Below are positions 1 through 13,785 of a stretch of 64,000 nt of DNA, piece by piece. The stretch spans positions 334,107 through 398,106 of the forward strand of contig JAANDG010000063.1 in NCBI GenBank assembly GCA_036852015.1. The letters run 5' to 3'. The translations under genes were made by a program, and so were the position numbers. Every line of letters begins with the position of its first letter. Position 1 is the stretch's first letter. The DNA is from Pelodera strongyloides (taxonomy: Eukaryota > Nematoda > Chromadorea > Rhabditida > Rhabditidae). The notes under the pieces were generated by a model. The model searched no databases, was not told the DNA's origin, and worked only from the letters and a program-made list of their open reading frames with translations.

Positions 1-42
1 ACGTCTTCGACATTCGTGAAAGATGAGCTACCCAAAAAGAGG

Positions 43-504
43 CAATGAGACAAACACAGACTATCAATCTACAAAGTTATGTTGTGTTACACTTTTAAAT
101 TTAATACTTCTTAAAAAACGACCGTACTGACAAGCGTGTAACCTGAAATTTCTTTTCGAATAAAGTTTTTTTAATTAACCATCAGCCCTGGCACCATTAC
201 TTTCTTCATATATATTGTGTTTATTGTTCTCTTTGTATTCTCTGAATAGTGTTCGTTCCCGCACACTTATGGTTAGTAACGAAAAGCGAAAGGGAACCAA
301 GGCTTCATTTCCTTTTATCAATTAAAAAACATTTCCAATGTATGCGATGCGGATGGACGTGACATATAACATTGGAATGAAACGAACATTTATTTGTGAA
401 TGAGCAAACGTGCGGTCTTTTTTTACAGTTATTACGTTTTGCACTGATAAATAAAAAAGCTCAAAAATTAGCAGCATAACCCGCCATATTCAATGAATTA
501 AAGA
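43..504. repeat. Dispersed repeat, copy 1 (pairs with 22662-23102)
   Basis: From CAATGAGACAAACACAG to ATTCAATGAATTAAAGA this block recurs almost base for base at 22662-23102, with only small indels (for example around 175-200). Both edges are sharp: sequence on either side is unrelated. No open frame of note and no convincing terminal inverted repeats, so the class is unknown; a non-autonomous element or a segmental duplicate are both possible. Confidence 0.85.
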
Positions 505-3500
505 ACCTGCCGGTGGATCAACGACAAATCATGAATTTAGTTTGACACAATAGTGTATTTCTGACAACGTTGGGCTTATTCAAATATGACTGGCAGAATT
601 ACATGCTTAAAAGCATAGAATGGTAATTTTGAACCATATTGTTTCATGTCCCAGCGAAGGATACCTTTGGAAATAATAATTAACAAATGAGTAGCTCTTG
701 TTTTATAATCCTGCCTTCCCGCTCTATATCCTGCTCACTGGAGATATGGTACATCTCTTGCGCGTTGCGTGCGCGCGCCTTTTTCGAAACCTTGTATGCT
801 TTGTCTACCTTGCGTTACCGGTTATTACCAGACAACCATTAGTACTTTGCACAGTTGTACCTGTTTTTGCCTTTATTCCAGCCACTTTATTTATTGACAG
901 CTTATTATCCATTGTATGTTTCGTTGCCCACCACATGCTAGCTAATTAATCGTTTGCCCCATTGAGTTTTTTGCTTAATTATCATTTCGGTGTTTTCCTT
1001 ATACAATAATTTAAAACATATCGTTGAATTGAAAAAAATATACGTATCGGCTTAATCAACTCTGACTGAGAGAATTGCATGTTCAAAAACATATAACGAC
1101 CATTTTGACCAAGTTTGGAAACGGTCATAAACAAATGACTTTGAACTCCCTTGAATAAAGGTGCACGCTCTTGAAGCGTAAAACAAATTTTAAATTTTAA
1201 AAATGAGTAGCTCTTGTTTCATAATCCTGCTTTCCCTATCTATATCCTGCTCATTGGATATATGGTATATCGCGTGCGCTGATGCGGTTTTTTCGAAACC
1301 TTGTGTTTTCGAAACCTTTTGCTCGAAACACTATGTTGTTCATTACGAAGTGAATAACATGTGCAATATACTGTATATAATTATAGTGTCGATTGTTTAC
1401 TGTGGAGGATAATTGCTGGCGTGATGTGGTCTCTGGCTCCGGACCGTTTGAGGAAGCTGCCTTCCATGAACGGAAATAGTAGGTCATCTTAATTTCCATG
1501 TATTCCTATGTGATTTTTTTCGCTTTATCGTTCTGTTCATTCCCTTCTCGCCTCTCTGTGCGCTACCTTTATTCTAGGAATCGGTCTCTCGCGTTTCCAT
1601 TGGGCTGCTTACTATTCGATTTAGTCTATTTTAAAAAGCTAAATTCTTGAGATTATCATGTGCGCCTTATTCTTTAAATGCAGTTCTTGATTGTTTATTG
1701 TTTGTTTACGGTTGTTTTGACGTTTTGTACTGGAACGCTTGTGAGAGAATATACTTTATTAAGGAGAGTATAGAGTGTCTAAGATCAAGCCGATTGGGTC
1801 CGGATCAGGGTTTGCTGTGGATTCTGTGATTTCCGTATCCATATGTTAGGCAGTCTTCGCTCCAGTGGAGCAGAAGAGCGCCTGAAAAAAGACGGTTAAT
1901 CTGGGAACCATCCATCTTTCATTAAAAATCGTCCTGATCCAAAAATGCTCGCAGAATTATCGCTGATGCGACGCAGTTTTCGACGTTCCCCTATTCAATT
2001 AATTAAAAACGTTCAGTGAATTCAATTACGGAAATGTGCCATTACTCGGTGTTTTAATGTGGTGTGTTAATTTTAGATATTTCACATTCCAATCGGAACT
2101 CAATGTTGTATGCATAGATCATGGGGAAATTATTTTAACAAACGTTATGCATCACACATCGTAATTCACAAAGTAATGACGAGAATGGATTTACACGTGG
2201 ACATATCTTTATTTAGGTCTGTCCTCCAAATCTATACCCTGCTCCCTTACATACGGTAGTTAATTCTTGCGTGCGCGGGCGCGTTGCGTGCGCGGATGTG
2301 GGATTTGGTTAATTTTCGAAACTTTGCGGTTTGTCTACATTGCATTACCGGTTCTTACCAGACAACCATTAGTTCTTTACCGCGTTTGTACCTGATTTTT
2401 CCTTCATTCCAAAAAATTATTTATTGACTGTTTATTGCTTTCGATGGTATATTTTGTTGTTCACAATATGATCGCTAATTAATCTTTTTATTTTATTTGA
2501 CAAACCCATTGAATTCGTTTCTTGGGTGCATCTAGGTGTGGTTTTCCTTATTCAGTTATTTAAAAAAAGATAGTTGAATTGAAAATTATACGTATTCAAC
2601 TTATTCAAAGCTGACTGTTAGAATTACTTGTTTAAAGAATTACATTCTGAACAGACGCGGTTTTGTAGGTCCATTTCCTGTAATACTTCTGCTTTCCTAG
2701 TCTATATTCTGCTCATCGGGTATACGGTATCTCTCGTGCGTCGTGCTTGTTCCTATGCGGCCTTTTTCGAAGAAAAAAATTCTTTGTCTAAGTTGCTTTA
2801 CCCCGACGACTATTAGTATTTTAAAAATTTGTATATTATCCTGTTTTTTTTTTTATTTAACCAAATTTGTGTTTCCTGCCGCAATTCATTTGCGTTGATT
2901 GTGCAATTATTCACAAAGGCGCCAGTTCTTTAATTATTGTCCTCTGTTGTTGTTCCTAGTTTCGTAAATGATTTCTCTTTACACAGTAGTATGCTTTGCT
3001 TCTTTACTTGCCCCTTTGTTAGCAGCGTCACATGTATATATTCCCCGCAGTTGTGTTTTCATTATCATATATCATGTATGATTATAGTGTCGATGGGTGA
3101 CTGAGGAGGATTTTTCTTAATTTCTTAATTCTTAATTTCCATGTACTTCTGTGTGTATTTTTTTCCGTTTATCGTTCTCTTCATTGCCTTCTCGCCTCTT
3201 TGCGTGCTCCCTTTATTCTAACAATAGGTCGCTCGCATTTTCATGGTTAGGCTGCTGCTTACTACTCTATTTAGTCTAAGTTCTTTAGCATATCACGTAC
3301 GCCTTATTCTTTAACGGCAGTTCTTGATTGTTTATTTTTTGTTCATGGTTGTTTCGGTAGTGGGACGCTTGTGACAGAATAGACTTTATTAAGTAATGTC
3401 TGAGGTTCAAATCGGGTCCGGATCAGGGTTTGCTGTCGAATTTCGTGATTGCCTTGTCCTTGCCATTAGACAGCACCTGAAAATAAAGACTGTTATTTTG

Positions 3501-6500
3501 GGTACCTACATATCCATCTTTCACTTAAAAGAAGAATTTTGCTATGCTATGGTGTTGCTTCACTAATTCATGATATTTGAATACAGTTGATGAATGGATT
3601 TATTCTCTGAAATAGAAGCTCTTTGTTATATCTACGACTTTTAAAGTTACCCACAGAGCTGGAACTACAAAAATAATTTGGGAAATTAAAATGGCATAGG
3701 TTAGCTGACTTTGATGTTTGTCTTCTTGTTTTTTAGTTCCTCATCCTAGGGTCTTATTTTCTGTGGAACTTCTCTGCAACTATGTTATTAAGTGCATTTT
3801 TCTTTACAACAACGGCCATCTCTTTTAAATAGTTTATTTTCCTTGCTTATCTGCTACTGTTAGCTGGTCTTGTTCGAAATCTATTATCCTATTCAAAAGG
3901 GTTTATGTTCGCCCCGGCACAGCTTACCGATAAGTGAATTTAGGAGTTACCGTGAAGCAGACATGTGGGGAATAGGCCATGATCGGCTTCTGTCCTCTTC
4001 ACCAACAGCACCTTGCTCAGCGTCACACATGATCGGCGCGCCGATGGGTGTTACAACACATCTCCCACTCATTGTTGCAAATGCGATTTAGATCATGCTG
4101 ATGTGCGCCCCCGCAGTAGATTGTTCAGCATAGCGTCTAACGCATGTTCGTTTTGAATTTCATTTCCAGGATTCAGTTTGATTAGGGTCAGAAACTTGCA
4201 ATGGTAGGACATTCTATATTCTTACTGAATAAAGTATATATTCCCCAACTTAAGCATTGAAGTGCCTGGGTGACAACGGTACAAGCACGATACAAACGAC
4301 AACGATTCAAGGTGTCAAGCAGATCCTTGGAATGTTCTGTGCGTGCTCCTCGTTCAGAAGTCTCACAACGGGAATGTATTCGTAGAATGCGCCTTTTTCT
4401 CCGGTCTATCTCTACTATATTTTGTTTCCAGAAATTACGTGGTTGTCTTGTATTTGGAAGGTGGGGAGGATATACTTTCTTCAGTAAGAATATAGAATGT
4501 CTGAATTTAATGTCGATCACCTGGGCACTGATCCTGATCCAAAAATGCTCGCAGAATTATCGCTGATGCGACGCAGTTTTCGACGTTCCCCTATTCAATT
4601 AATTAAAAACGTTCAGTGAATTCAATTACGGAAATGTGCCATTATGGTGTTTTAATGTGGTGTGTTAATTTTAGATATTTCACATTCCAATCGGAACTCA
4701 ATGTTGTATGCATAGATCATGGGGAAATTATTTTAACAAACGTTATGCATCACACATCGTAATTCACAAAGTAATGACGAGAATGGATTTACACATGGAC
4801 ATATCTTTGTTTAGGTCTGTCCTCCAAATCTATACCCTGCTCCCTTACATACGGTAGTTAATTCTTGCGTGCGCGGGCGCGTTGCGTGCGCGGATGTGGG
4901 ATTTGGTTAATTTTCGAAACTTTGCGGTTTGTCTGAACTTCTGTTTTTTAGTCTTTCTTTCTTACTTCCTCTATTTCTTGTTAGCTCATTTTTTTGTTAG
5001 TTTCAAATGTAGAATTTATTTACTTGTTTTCAAAGGTGGAGCTGAAAGCGTGCTTGTTGCAGCAAGTAGTCAAACGGTTCGTCCCTCTGTTTGCCTTCCG
5101 GCGATTTTTGTCCTTTTCAATAATTAAAACAAAATATAGCTGCATTGAAAAATATGAATATTCGGCTTATTCAATTCTGACTGAGAGAATTACATGTTTA
5201 AAATCATAGAATGATAATTTTGAACCGTTATACTTGGTTTTCCACGCCCAATGAAGGTTAAGTTTGGAAACGGTAATTAACAAATGAGTAGCTCCTGTTT
5301 CATAATCCTGCTTTCCCTATCTATATCCTGCTCATTGTATCTATGGTATCTCTTGATGCGCTTTTTTCGAAAACTTTTGCTTTGCCTACCTTGCTTTACC
5401 GGTTACTCCCAGACAACCATTAGTACTTTAACGCGTTTGTACCTGATTCATCCTTCATTCCAAAAAAATCTTTATTGACTGCTTATTGCTTTCGATGGTT
5501 CACAATATGATCACTAATTAATCTTTTTATTTTATTTGACAAACCCATTGAATTCGTTGGGTGCATTTAGGCGTTGTTTTCCTTATTCAGTAATTTAAAA
5601 AAGATTGAAAATTATACGTATTCAGCTTATGCAAAGCTGACTGTTAGAATTACTTGTTTAAAGAATTACATTCTGAACAGACGCGGTTTTGTAGGTCCAT
5701 TTCCTGTAATACTTCTGCTTTCCTAGTCTATATTCTGCTCATCGGATATACGGTATCTCTCGTGCGTCGTACTTGCTCCTATGCGGCCTTTTTCGGAGAA
5801 AAAAAATTATTTGTCTAATGGTAAGTTGCTTTACCCCGACGACTATTAGTATTTTAAAAATTTGTATATTATCCTGTTTTTTATTTAACCAAATTTGTGT
5901 TTCCTGCCGCAATTCATTTGCGTTGATTGTGCAATTATTCACAAAGGCGCCAGTTCTTTAATTCTTGTACTCTGTTGTTGTTCTTAGTTTCGTAAATGAT
6001 TTCTCTTTACACAGTAGTATGCTTTGCTTCTTTACTTGCTCCTTTGTTAGCAGCGTCACGTGCATGTATTCCCCGCATTTGTGTTTTCATTATCATATAT
6101 CATGTATGATTATAGTGTCGATGGGTGACTGAGGAGGATCATGGCCGGCGATTGCCAAATCCCATACAGTGGTCTCTGGCTCTGGACCGTGTGAGGAAGC
6201 TGCCTTCTACGAATGGAAAAGGTAGGTCTTCTTAATTTCCATGTACTTCTGTGTTTTTTTTCGTTTATTGTTCTCTTCATTGCCTTCTCGCCTCTTTGCG
6301 TGCTCCCTTTATTCTAACAATAGGTCGCTCGCATTTTCATGGTTAGGCTGCTGCTTACTACTCTATTTAGTCTAAGTTCTTTAGCATATCACGTGCGCCT
6401 TATTCATTAACGGCAGTTCTTGATTGTTTATTTTTTTGTTTATGGTTGTTTTGGTAGTGGGACGCTTGTGACAGAATATACTTTATTAAGTAATGTCTGA

Positions 6501-9500
6501 GGTTCAAATCGGGTCCGGATCAGGGTTTGCTGTCGAATTTCGTGTTGCCTTGTCCTTACCATTAGACAGCACCTGAAAATAAGACTGTTATTTTGGGTAC
6601 CTAAACATCCATCTTTCACTTAAAAAAAAGAATTTTGCTATGCTATGGTGTTGCTTCACTAATTCATGATATTTTAATACAGTTTATGAATGGATTTATT
6701 CTCTGAAGTAGAAGCTCTTTGTTATATCTACGACTTTTAAGGTTACTTCCTGGAGACAGAGCTGAAACTACAAAAATAATTTGGGAACTTAAAATGGCAT
6801 AGGTTAGCTGACTTTGATGTTTGTCTTCTTGTTTTTTAGTTCCTCATTCTAGGGTCTTATTTTCTTTGGAACTTCTCTGCAACTATAGTATTTAGTGCAT
6901 TTTTCTTTGAATAGTTTATTTTCCTTGTTCATCTGCTACTGTTATCTGGTCTTGTTCGAAATCTATTATCCTATTCAAATGGGTTTATGTTCGCCCAGGC
7001 ACAGCTTACCGATAAGTGAAATTATTAGTTAGTTACCGTGAAGCAGACATGTGGGGATAGGCCATGATCGGCTTCTGTCTGCTTCATCAACAGCACCTTG
7101 CTCAGCGTCACACATGATCGGCGCGCCGATGGGTGTACAACACATCTCTCAGACCTTGATGCAATTGCGATCTAGAGCATGCTGTTGTCCGCCGAATCGA
7201 CGGTGATCACGGAAAGTGCAGTGTCCCGCAGTAGATTGTTCAGCGTAACTCATGTTCGTTTCGCGTTTCATTTCCTAGATTCTGTTTGATTAGGGTCAGA
7301 ATGTTGCAATGGTAAGACATTCTACATGAATAAAGTATATCCTCTCCACCCTAAGCACTGAAGTGCCTGGGTGACATCGATACAAGCACGATACAAACGA
7401 CAACGATTCAAGGTGTCAAGCAGATCCTTGAGATGTTCTGTGCGTACTCCTCGTTCAGAACTCTCACAACGGGAATGTATTCGTAGAATGCACTGTTTTC
7501 TCCGGTCTATCTCCACTATATTTGTTTCCAGAAATTGCGTGGTTGACTTGTATTTGGAAGGTGGAGAGGATATACTTTCTTCAGTAAGAATATAAAATGT
7601 CTGGATTTAATGTCGATCACCTGGGCCCTGATCCTGATCCAAAAATGCTCGCAGAATTATCGCTGATGCGACGCAGTTTTCGACGTTCCCCTATTCAATT
7701 AATTAAAAACGTTCAGTGAATTCAATTACGGAAATGTGCCATTACTCGGTGTGTTAATTTTAGATATTTCACATTCCAATCGGAACTCAATGTTGTATGC
7801 ATAGATCATGGGGAAATTATTAATACAATTATGCATCACACATCGTAATTCACAGAGTAATGACGAGAATGGATTTACACATGGACATCTCTTTGTTTAG
7901 GTCTGTCCTCCAAATCTATACCGTGCTCCCTTACATACGGTAGTTAATTCTTGCGTGCGCGGGCGCGTTGCGTGCGCGGATGTGGGATTTGGTTAATTTT
8001 CGAAACTTCGCGATTTGTCTCAACTTCTGTTTTTTTTTAGTCTTTCTTTCTTACTTCCCCTATTTCTTGTTAGCTCTTTTTGTTAGTTTCAAATTTAGAA
8101 TTTATTCACTTGTTTTCAAATGGTGCAGCTGAAAGCGTGCTTGTTGCAGCAAATAGTCAAACGGTTTGGAATTATGTTCAAAACCATAGAATGATAATTA
8201 ATGATCGGCTTCCCGAGAAAATTGGCCTCCGGGAAATTTAACGGCCAGCTTGTTAGGCTTCAGAAATGAACCGAACCCCGGTTCACCGTTTCTGCGGATT
8301 CGGTTGATATAACCCGTTACTCTTTAGTCTTTATCTTTATAGGCGGTTTTCCAGGGCCAATGAAGGCTAAGGTTGGAAATAATTATTAACAAATGAGTAG
8401 CTCTTGTTTTATAATCCTATTTTTAGTCTCTATGTATATCTCTTGAGCGTTGCATACGCTGATGCGCTAAAACGTGCAATATACTGTATATAATTATAGT
8501 GTCGATTGTTGACTGTGGAGGATAATTGCTGGCGTGCTGTGGTCTCTGGCTCTGGACAGCTTGAGGAAGCTGCCTTCCACGAACGGCAAAGGTAGGTCTT
8601 CTTAATTTCCATGTATCTCTATGGGATTTTTTTCGGTTTATCGTTATCTCCATTCCCTTCTCGCCTCTTTGCGTGCTCCCTTTATTCTAACAATCTGCAT
8701 GTTGCGTTTTTATGGCTTGGCTGCTGCTTATTACTATATTAAGTCTATTTTAAAAAGCTAGTTTCTTTAGCTTATCACGTGCGCCTTATTCTTTAACGGC
8801 AGTTCTTGATTGTTTATTTTTTGTTTATGGTTGTTTTGGTCGTGGGACGCTGGTGAGAGACTAGACTTTATTAAAGGGTTTAAAGGACTTTATTAAAAGG
8901 TCACCGTTTTGACCCTTTGTATACTTTGTGTTTTTATTAACTGCACAGTATGAAAGACATAGAGTTGAAAAAAAACCGACGAAAAACGCTGTTTTCAGCG
9001 AGAAATTCAAGAAGTTGCGTCCGATCCAAGCTCCACAGTTAGCCATAGAAACCAATGTTATAATGCTCGCGAGGTATTCGACCGATTAGTTAGTGGAATA
9101 CCGTTCGTCAGGTCATTATCCGCACTGCCATATGCCAATTACTAGGGACGGTGCGTATTGGTTCGAGGACAATTTTTTCGTCATCATTTTACTCGCTGTT
9201 GTCGCATTTCTTGCAAAACATTTCCCCAACACTATGCGTTATTAGTTATGAAAATAATAGAAACACAAAGTGTACTTAGGGCCAAAACGTGACCGCGACC
9301 CTTTAAGCGTAAGTATAGAATGCCTGAAGTTCAAGCCGGTGATCTTGGGGCCAGGTCAGGGTTTGCTATCCATTTCTGTGACTACCTTGTCCTTATTCGC
9401 TGTTTAGCAGATCACTTGAAAATAAGGCCTTTATTCTGTGAACCAATACATCTAGCATCCATTTAAAAAAATTGCTATGTCATGGCGTTGTCTCACTAAT

Positions 9501-10060
9501 TCATGATCTTTCATTAAAGTTTATGAATGAATTTATTCACCATCGTGGAAGCTGTGTGTTCTGGCTGCTATTTATAGTTACATCCTGACCACAGAGCTGA
9601 AACTAGGAAAGAATTTAGGAAAATAGAATAAAATAGGTTAGCTTGCTATGATGTTTGTCTTTTTGTCTTTCACTTCCTCATCATTGGGTCTTAGCTTCCT
9701 TGGAACTTGTTCTGCAACCGTGTTATTTAGTACTTGTTTACAACATTCACCATCTCTTTTTAATATGCTTTGTTGTTGTTATTCTTATGTTATTTGTCTT
9801 GTTCGGAATCTATTATCCTATCTGAATTGTTGATTTGCGCCCACGCACAGCTTACCGATAAGAGAAATTAATAGTTACAAGCAGGCATGTGGGAAATAGG
9901 TCATGTTTCTGTCCTCTTCATTCTCAGCGTATTGCTCACCGTCAGACATGATCGACCTTGATACCTCGGTCTGTTTCCAATTCTATACCCTGATCTTTTA
10001 CATACGGTAGTTAATTCTTGCGTGCGCGGATTGGAATTGTTAACTTTTTCGAAACTGTGC
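505..10060. repeat. Nested tandem repeat region, units of about 2.6-3.1 kb, no gene
   Basis: Long blocks recur in the same order. The block starting TCGCAGAATTATCGCTGATG is at about 1950, 4550 and 7650. The GC-rich tract GCGTGCGCGGGCGCGTTGCG is at about 2268, 4868 and 7955. GGTCCGGATCAGGGTTTGCT is at about 1797, 3415 and 6510, with a diverged copy near 9345. The block at 686-1220 (AATGAGTAGCTC) returns near 5283 and 8391. A decayed fourth unit runs to about 10060. Copies are highly similar with indels of tens to hundreds of bases. Short frames here (such as 4188-4566 and 7322-7595) recur with the repeat and have no protein character. I see no gene. Confidence 0.8.
8875..9302. mobile_element. 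MITE with TTAA target duplication (piggyBac-like)
   Basis: A 428-bp insertion starting AGGGT and ending ACCCT, flanked by TTAA at 8871-8874 and 9303-9306. The subterminal parts are inverted repeats: ACTTTGTGTTTTTATTA near 8923 pairs with the complement of TAATAGAAACACAAAGT near 9257. The paralogous units at about 3383-3400 and 6478-6495 read CTTTATTAAGTAATG with no insert, so they show the empty site. No transposase is encoded, so it is non-autonomous. TTAA duplication is typical of the piggyBac superfamily; assignment to it is inference. The first 20 bases include a short duplicate of the flank (GACTTTATTAAA), which blurs the exact left end. Confidence 0.7.
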
Positions 10061-10621
10061 GCTTTGTCTGAGCTTCTGTTCTTGTTTTGTCTTACATTCT
10101 TTCTTTTCTCTCCTATTTGTTGTTGGCTGAATGTTTTTTGATAGTTTCGAATGTGATTTTTTTTGTCTGCCCTTTTTTAACCAAAAAATATTTCCCACTT
10201 TTCTTTACACGATTTTTTTATAAGGGTTTATTGATAAAAATGGCAAGTACAAAATACTGCAAATGATGCTTTTTTCCATGAAAAAAACTTTGTATGTACC
10301 CCAGGATTTGTTCATATGTCTCTTCCTGATTACGATAACTAGTACGCTTCTATCCTTCGTAAATACGCTTAGAATGTACGCAACGTACGGAAAATGCACC
10401 TTATTTGCCGAATCTTGAAGATCATTGACAATTTTCCTCTATATTGACTGTCGTAATATTTTTGAAATAGTTTAGCTTATTTGGGTATTCACTGATTTTT
10501 TCCGTGTCACATAATATTCGACATCAGACTGCAGTACGTCAGCATCATATTGTTATGATTTCTAACTGCCACAATTTGTCGGTATACTATTCTCTCTGCC
10601 ATTGGAGCTGTCTGCATTGTC
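10061..10621. other. Unannotated AT-rich stretch
   Basis: I see no coding exon, RNA gene or clear repeat here. A 64-codon minus-strand frame at 10205-10399 has no recognisable features and no splice signals. Confidence 0.5.
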
Positions 10622-11080
10622 TGTTAGCGCTATTGTTGTGACGTTTCACAAGTGCTATAAAATAACCACATCACCGTATCAGGATTGGCAGACATTCAAA
10701 TCTCCCGCCAACTTACCTGCTGATATGTGATCACCTGCACATCAATGTGCTCGCCTATTAATTCTTACTGATTATAGTTTCTGACTCCCGTTGTTGTTTA
10801 TCATCGCTCTCGCGACTACACGTGAGAACACCGGAGCTTCGTGCTCAGTCTTCGCTGGACAGTCTTCCAGCATCGTCTACTTGGGGAGCAGCCCCGTTCA
10901 TTGTCTACTTGGGGAGCAGCCCCGTTCATCGTCTACTTGTGGGGAGCAGCCCCGATCACCGTCTACCGCATTAATTGGGCCTAAGGCCATTGAGCGTTTA
11001 CCTCAAATTGCCTTACAATAAATACTTTATACACAACTTGTGTAGTACACATCCTGGTGAAGGGACTACGAGAGTAAACA
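10622..11080 (+). mobile_element. Possible solo LTR with internal minisatellite
   Basis: The block begins TGTTAGCGC and ends AGTAAACA (TGTT...AACA ends), has a TATA-like CTATAAAATA near 10655 and a polyadenylation-like AATAAATA near 11020 in the order expected of an LTR. No target-site duplication is visible and there is no second copy or internal region in the window, so the call is weak. It contains the minisatellite listed at 10871-10967. Confidence 0.3.
10871..10967. repeat. 28-30 bp minisatellite, three units
   Basis: Three consecutive units of the form CATCGTCTACTTGGGGAGCA followed by GCCCCGTT, and a partial fourth. Each unit contains GGGG-AGCAG-CCCC, which can form a small hairpin. 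Confidence 0.8.
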
Positions 11081-11417
11081 CTCTGTATAGCTATGTTAGT
11101 AATTTTTGCGAGTCAGAAGAAGCAACCTCTTAATTACGTAAGAAATACTGTATGTCATTTATCGTTTGCTGAAAAAAATGTACACTTTGAAAGAAATCTC
11201 GTTTGCAAAAAAAACTTAGTATCTATCTTTCAGCAAAGTAATCGGCGAAAGAAAAGGAACCCGCATAAGACGTGCTGCGATTGAAGCAGTACCATTTGAA
11301 GAGGTAGGCATATATATATGTGTGTGTTGCTTCTTTGATTTTAGCTTAGGTTTTGATTTTAGCTTATGTTTTCTCCCTCGATTTTAGCTATTCAAAATAT
11401 AATTTGCCTCTTTCCAG

Positions 11418-12302
11418 CACGACGACCGCGAGAAGGACGTGTGGCGTGGTAAGGCGATGTGCGATCCGAGGGAGGACTTTGGATTCGAACCCGAGAAACA
11501 ATTCGAGAGGGAGAGACGCGGTGGATTCCGGGTGAGAAACTTGGGTGTTCTTTATAGCGCAACTTGGTGGGTTACGGTAGAATGTGATATATTCAGATAT
11601 ATTCACTGAATTGCCTCCGGATTACGGCATGTTTTTCTTTCAACGTATCAAACTGGGTTATTTCAGGAGACCCCAAATAACCCAGCTAAGAAGAGGATTT
11701 TTGCGGGCATATGGCCCCAACCTCCAACTCTGGACTCCGCAGGAAAAACGCCATATGCAGGTATTACCTCCTCCTGGACCCGGTGGAGGAGGCAATTACC
11801 GGTACTCTTCGTATGCCGGAGATAGAGATAGGTGAGTGGATTGTGGATGCAATCTTTTCTTTTTCAAGATGAATTGGATGGCGTTCTCTATGCATTATTG
11901 TTGTAAATTACTAACTAGTAAATATGTTGATATGACTGACTTTATAATGTAAACTAGAAGTCTATACTAGTGTGCTAATTGCTAGTGTCTTCTCAACAAG
12001 CATCTTTGGTAGGGACTTGCATACTATCGAGTTGTAAAAAGTGCCATTCTGTGCAAAGGCGCACACCTTACTGCTTTAATAACATATTCATATTCTCGGG
12101 ACTTGCATTATTTCGAAAAAGTGCCATTCTGTGCAAAGGCACGCACCCTCCTGCTTTAATCTTTATTTTCATATTCATATTGTTATGTTTCAGTTTCGGC
12201 GGCGGTGCGGACGGTGTTTGGACGCACGACAAATCTTGTGAATTGGAGGCCCAGAAGGAGGAAGAGGAGAAGAAGAAGCAGCGGTGGGAACATACGTTGT
12301 GA
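11418..12302 (+). pseudogene. Partial gene copy 1 encoding a charged, glycine-rich protein
   Basis: Exon pieces follow one another. 11418-11531 (38 codons, HDDREKDVWR... to ERERRGGFR) has TTTCCAG and GTGAG borders. 11667-11760 starts ETPNNPAKKRIF and ends GKTPYA. A stretch near 11780-11831 encodes GPGGGGNYRYSSYAGDRD and ends at GTGAGT. 12194-12302 encodes FGGGADGVWTHDKSC, then a Lys/Glu-rich tail and a TGA. The exon leading into the glycine-rich part has lost its acceptor, so no continuous frame joins 11667-11831. Composition suggests an RGG/low-complexity RNA-binding or nucleolar protein, but I do not recognise the family. Other copies are at 13431, 13786, 14225 and 15043. Confidence 0.5.
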
Positions 12303-13430
12303 ATCATTTTAATTCTTTCTATAATTTTGCTAAAAATATTCTAAAATGTCCTAATTTTTTGTTAGGTGCGAGCCCGTGCTTTATTTGCACGGAATTAGTG
12401 GTCATCCCTAGATATGTCACTTTGTCCATTGAAAAGTTTCTGGTTTAGGCACATTGAATAACATAATAAAAACGATAATAAAAATCTAATGCACATTCTA
12501 ATATCTCACAATGATGTTAATATATTACTTAGTTATAATTGCAGCACATTGAAAGCTAGAAATGCAGTACGATTCGCCAGGATATCAGGATCCGCCCGCG
12601 TAAGGCTGTGGGGTGAAGATGAAGGTATGTTCACACCCCTTCTTTGAGCACCCTTATTAAAAACTCACACAACATGTGTCGGTATTGGAATTTCAAGATG
12701 GAAGCATATGCATGGAAAAGCATATGCATGGTTTTGGAAAAGCATGGTGGATTTTGTGTGCCTATTCTACAGCTAATAGTGATAATTGTTAAAGATGAGG
12801 CGAAAAATGTGGACTATTTTGTAAATACCAAAAGGAAAATTAAGATGTCAGTGGAGCAAGGAAATCAACATATAAACAAGGGAGATAAGAGTATTCATTA
12901 GTGCGATGAGAGTACCAATTCATCAACGCAACACAAACGTGAGAAAGTATGAAAGAAGTATCTAACCGGGGGTGCAAAATCATCTGCATATCATGCGGGA
13001 AGGGGGTCGCTCGCTCTGATCTTCGTGCGCTCCTTCATGATAAGATGCGTAAAAAATACGATCAACATGGGGAAAGGGTCTAAAATATTCTGAATGGGAG
13101 CATACTTAGTAGGGAGCATACTCCTTCTGCATTAGTGTGGTAAATTACTAACCAGTAAATATGTTGATGTGACTGACTTTATAAAGGAAACTAGAAGTCT
13201 ATACTAGTGTGCTAATTGCTAGTGTCTTCTCAACAAGCATCTTTGGTCGGGACTTGCATAATATCGAGTTGTAAAAAGTCTCATTCTGTGCAAAGGCGCG
13301 CACCTTACTGCTTTAATACCATATTCATAAACTCGGGGCTTGCATTATTTCGAAAGAGTGCCATTCGGGGCAAAAGAGCGCACCATACTGCTTTAACCTT
13401 TAATTTCCTATTCATATTGTTATGCTTAAG

Positions 13431-13572
13431 TTTCGGCGGCGGAGCGGACGGTGTTTGGACTCCCGTCAAATGTTTTGAAGTTGAGGTCGACCCGGACGCC
13501 CAGAAGGAGGAAGCGGGGAAGAAGAAACAGCGGGTGGGAGATGGGAATATTTGGATTTATGACTTGACCTGA
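13431..13572 (+). pseudogene. Terminal exon copy 2 of the glycine-rich gene
   Basis: After an acceptor-like TATGCTTAAG the frame reads FGGGADGVWTPVKCFEVEVD and then a Lys-rich stretch ending GDGNIW, before a TGA at 13570. This copy keeps an acidic VEVDPDAQKEE segment missing from the copies at 12194 and 14225, so it is probably closest to the ancestral exon. The expected AG acceptor is TTAAG instead of TTCAG. Confidence 0.45.
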
Positions 13573-13785
13573 GAATGAGCATCCTTGGGCTTGGGGGCGC
13601 GGCGAGGGCGCCTTTATTGCTAGGTGACGAGCCCGTGTTTTTTTTGTGCACAGGAACAGGAATACTTAGTTCAATCATTGATGATTTTCGCAGTGACTCG
13701 TGTAATTTTCGATTGGTATTCCATTTGACCGACTCCTTAGGAAGGATTCAAGGTTAATGTTGATAACCTTTTCCCCTCGTTGTAG

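Noticed and set aside
4188..4566. Overlapping frames of 98 and 110 codons
   Set aside because: They lie in the tandem repeat, recur with it near 7322-7595, and have no codon or protein character.
11478..11495. A tRNA box B (GGGTTCGAATCC on the minus strand)
   Set aside because: It falls inside a coding exon and is not conserved in the other copies; no box A at the right distance.
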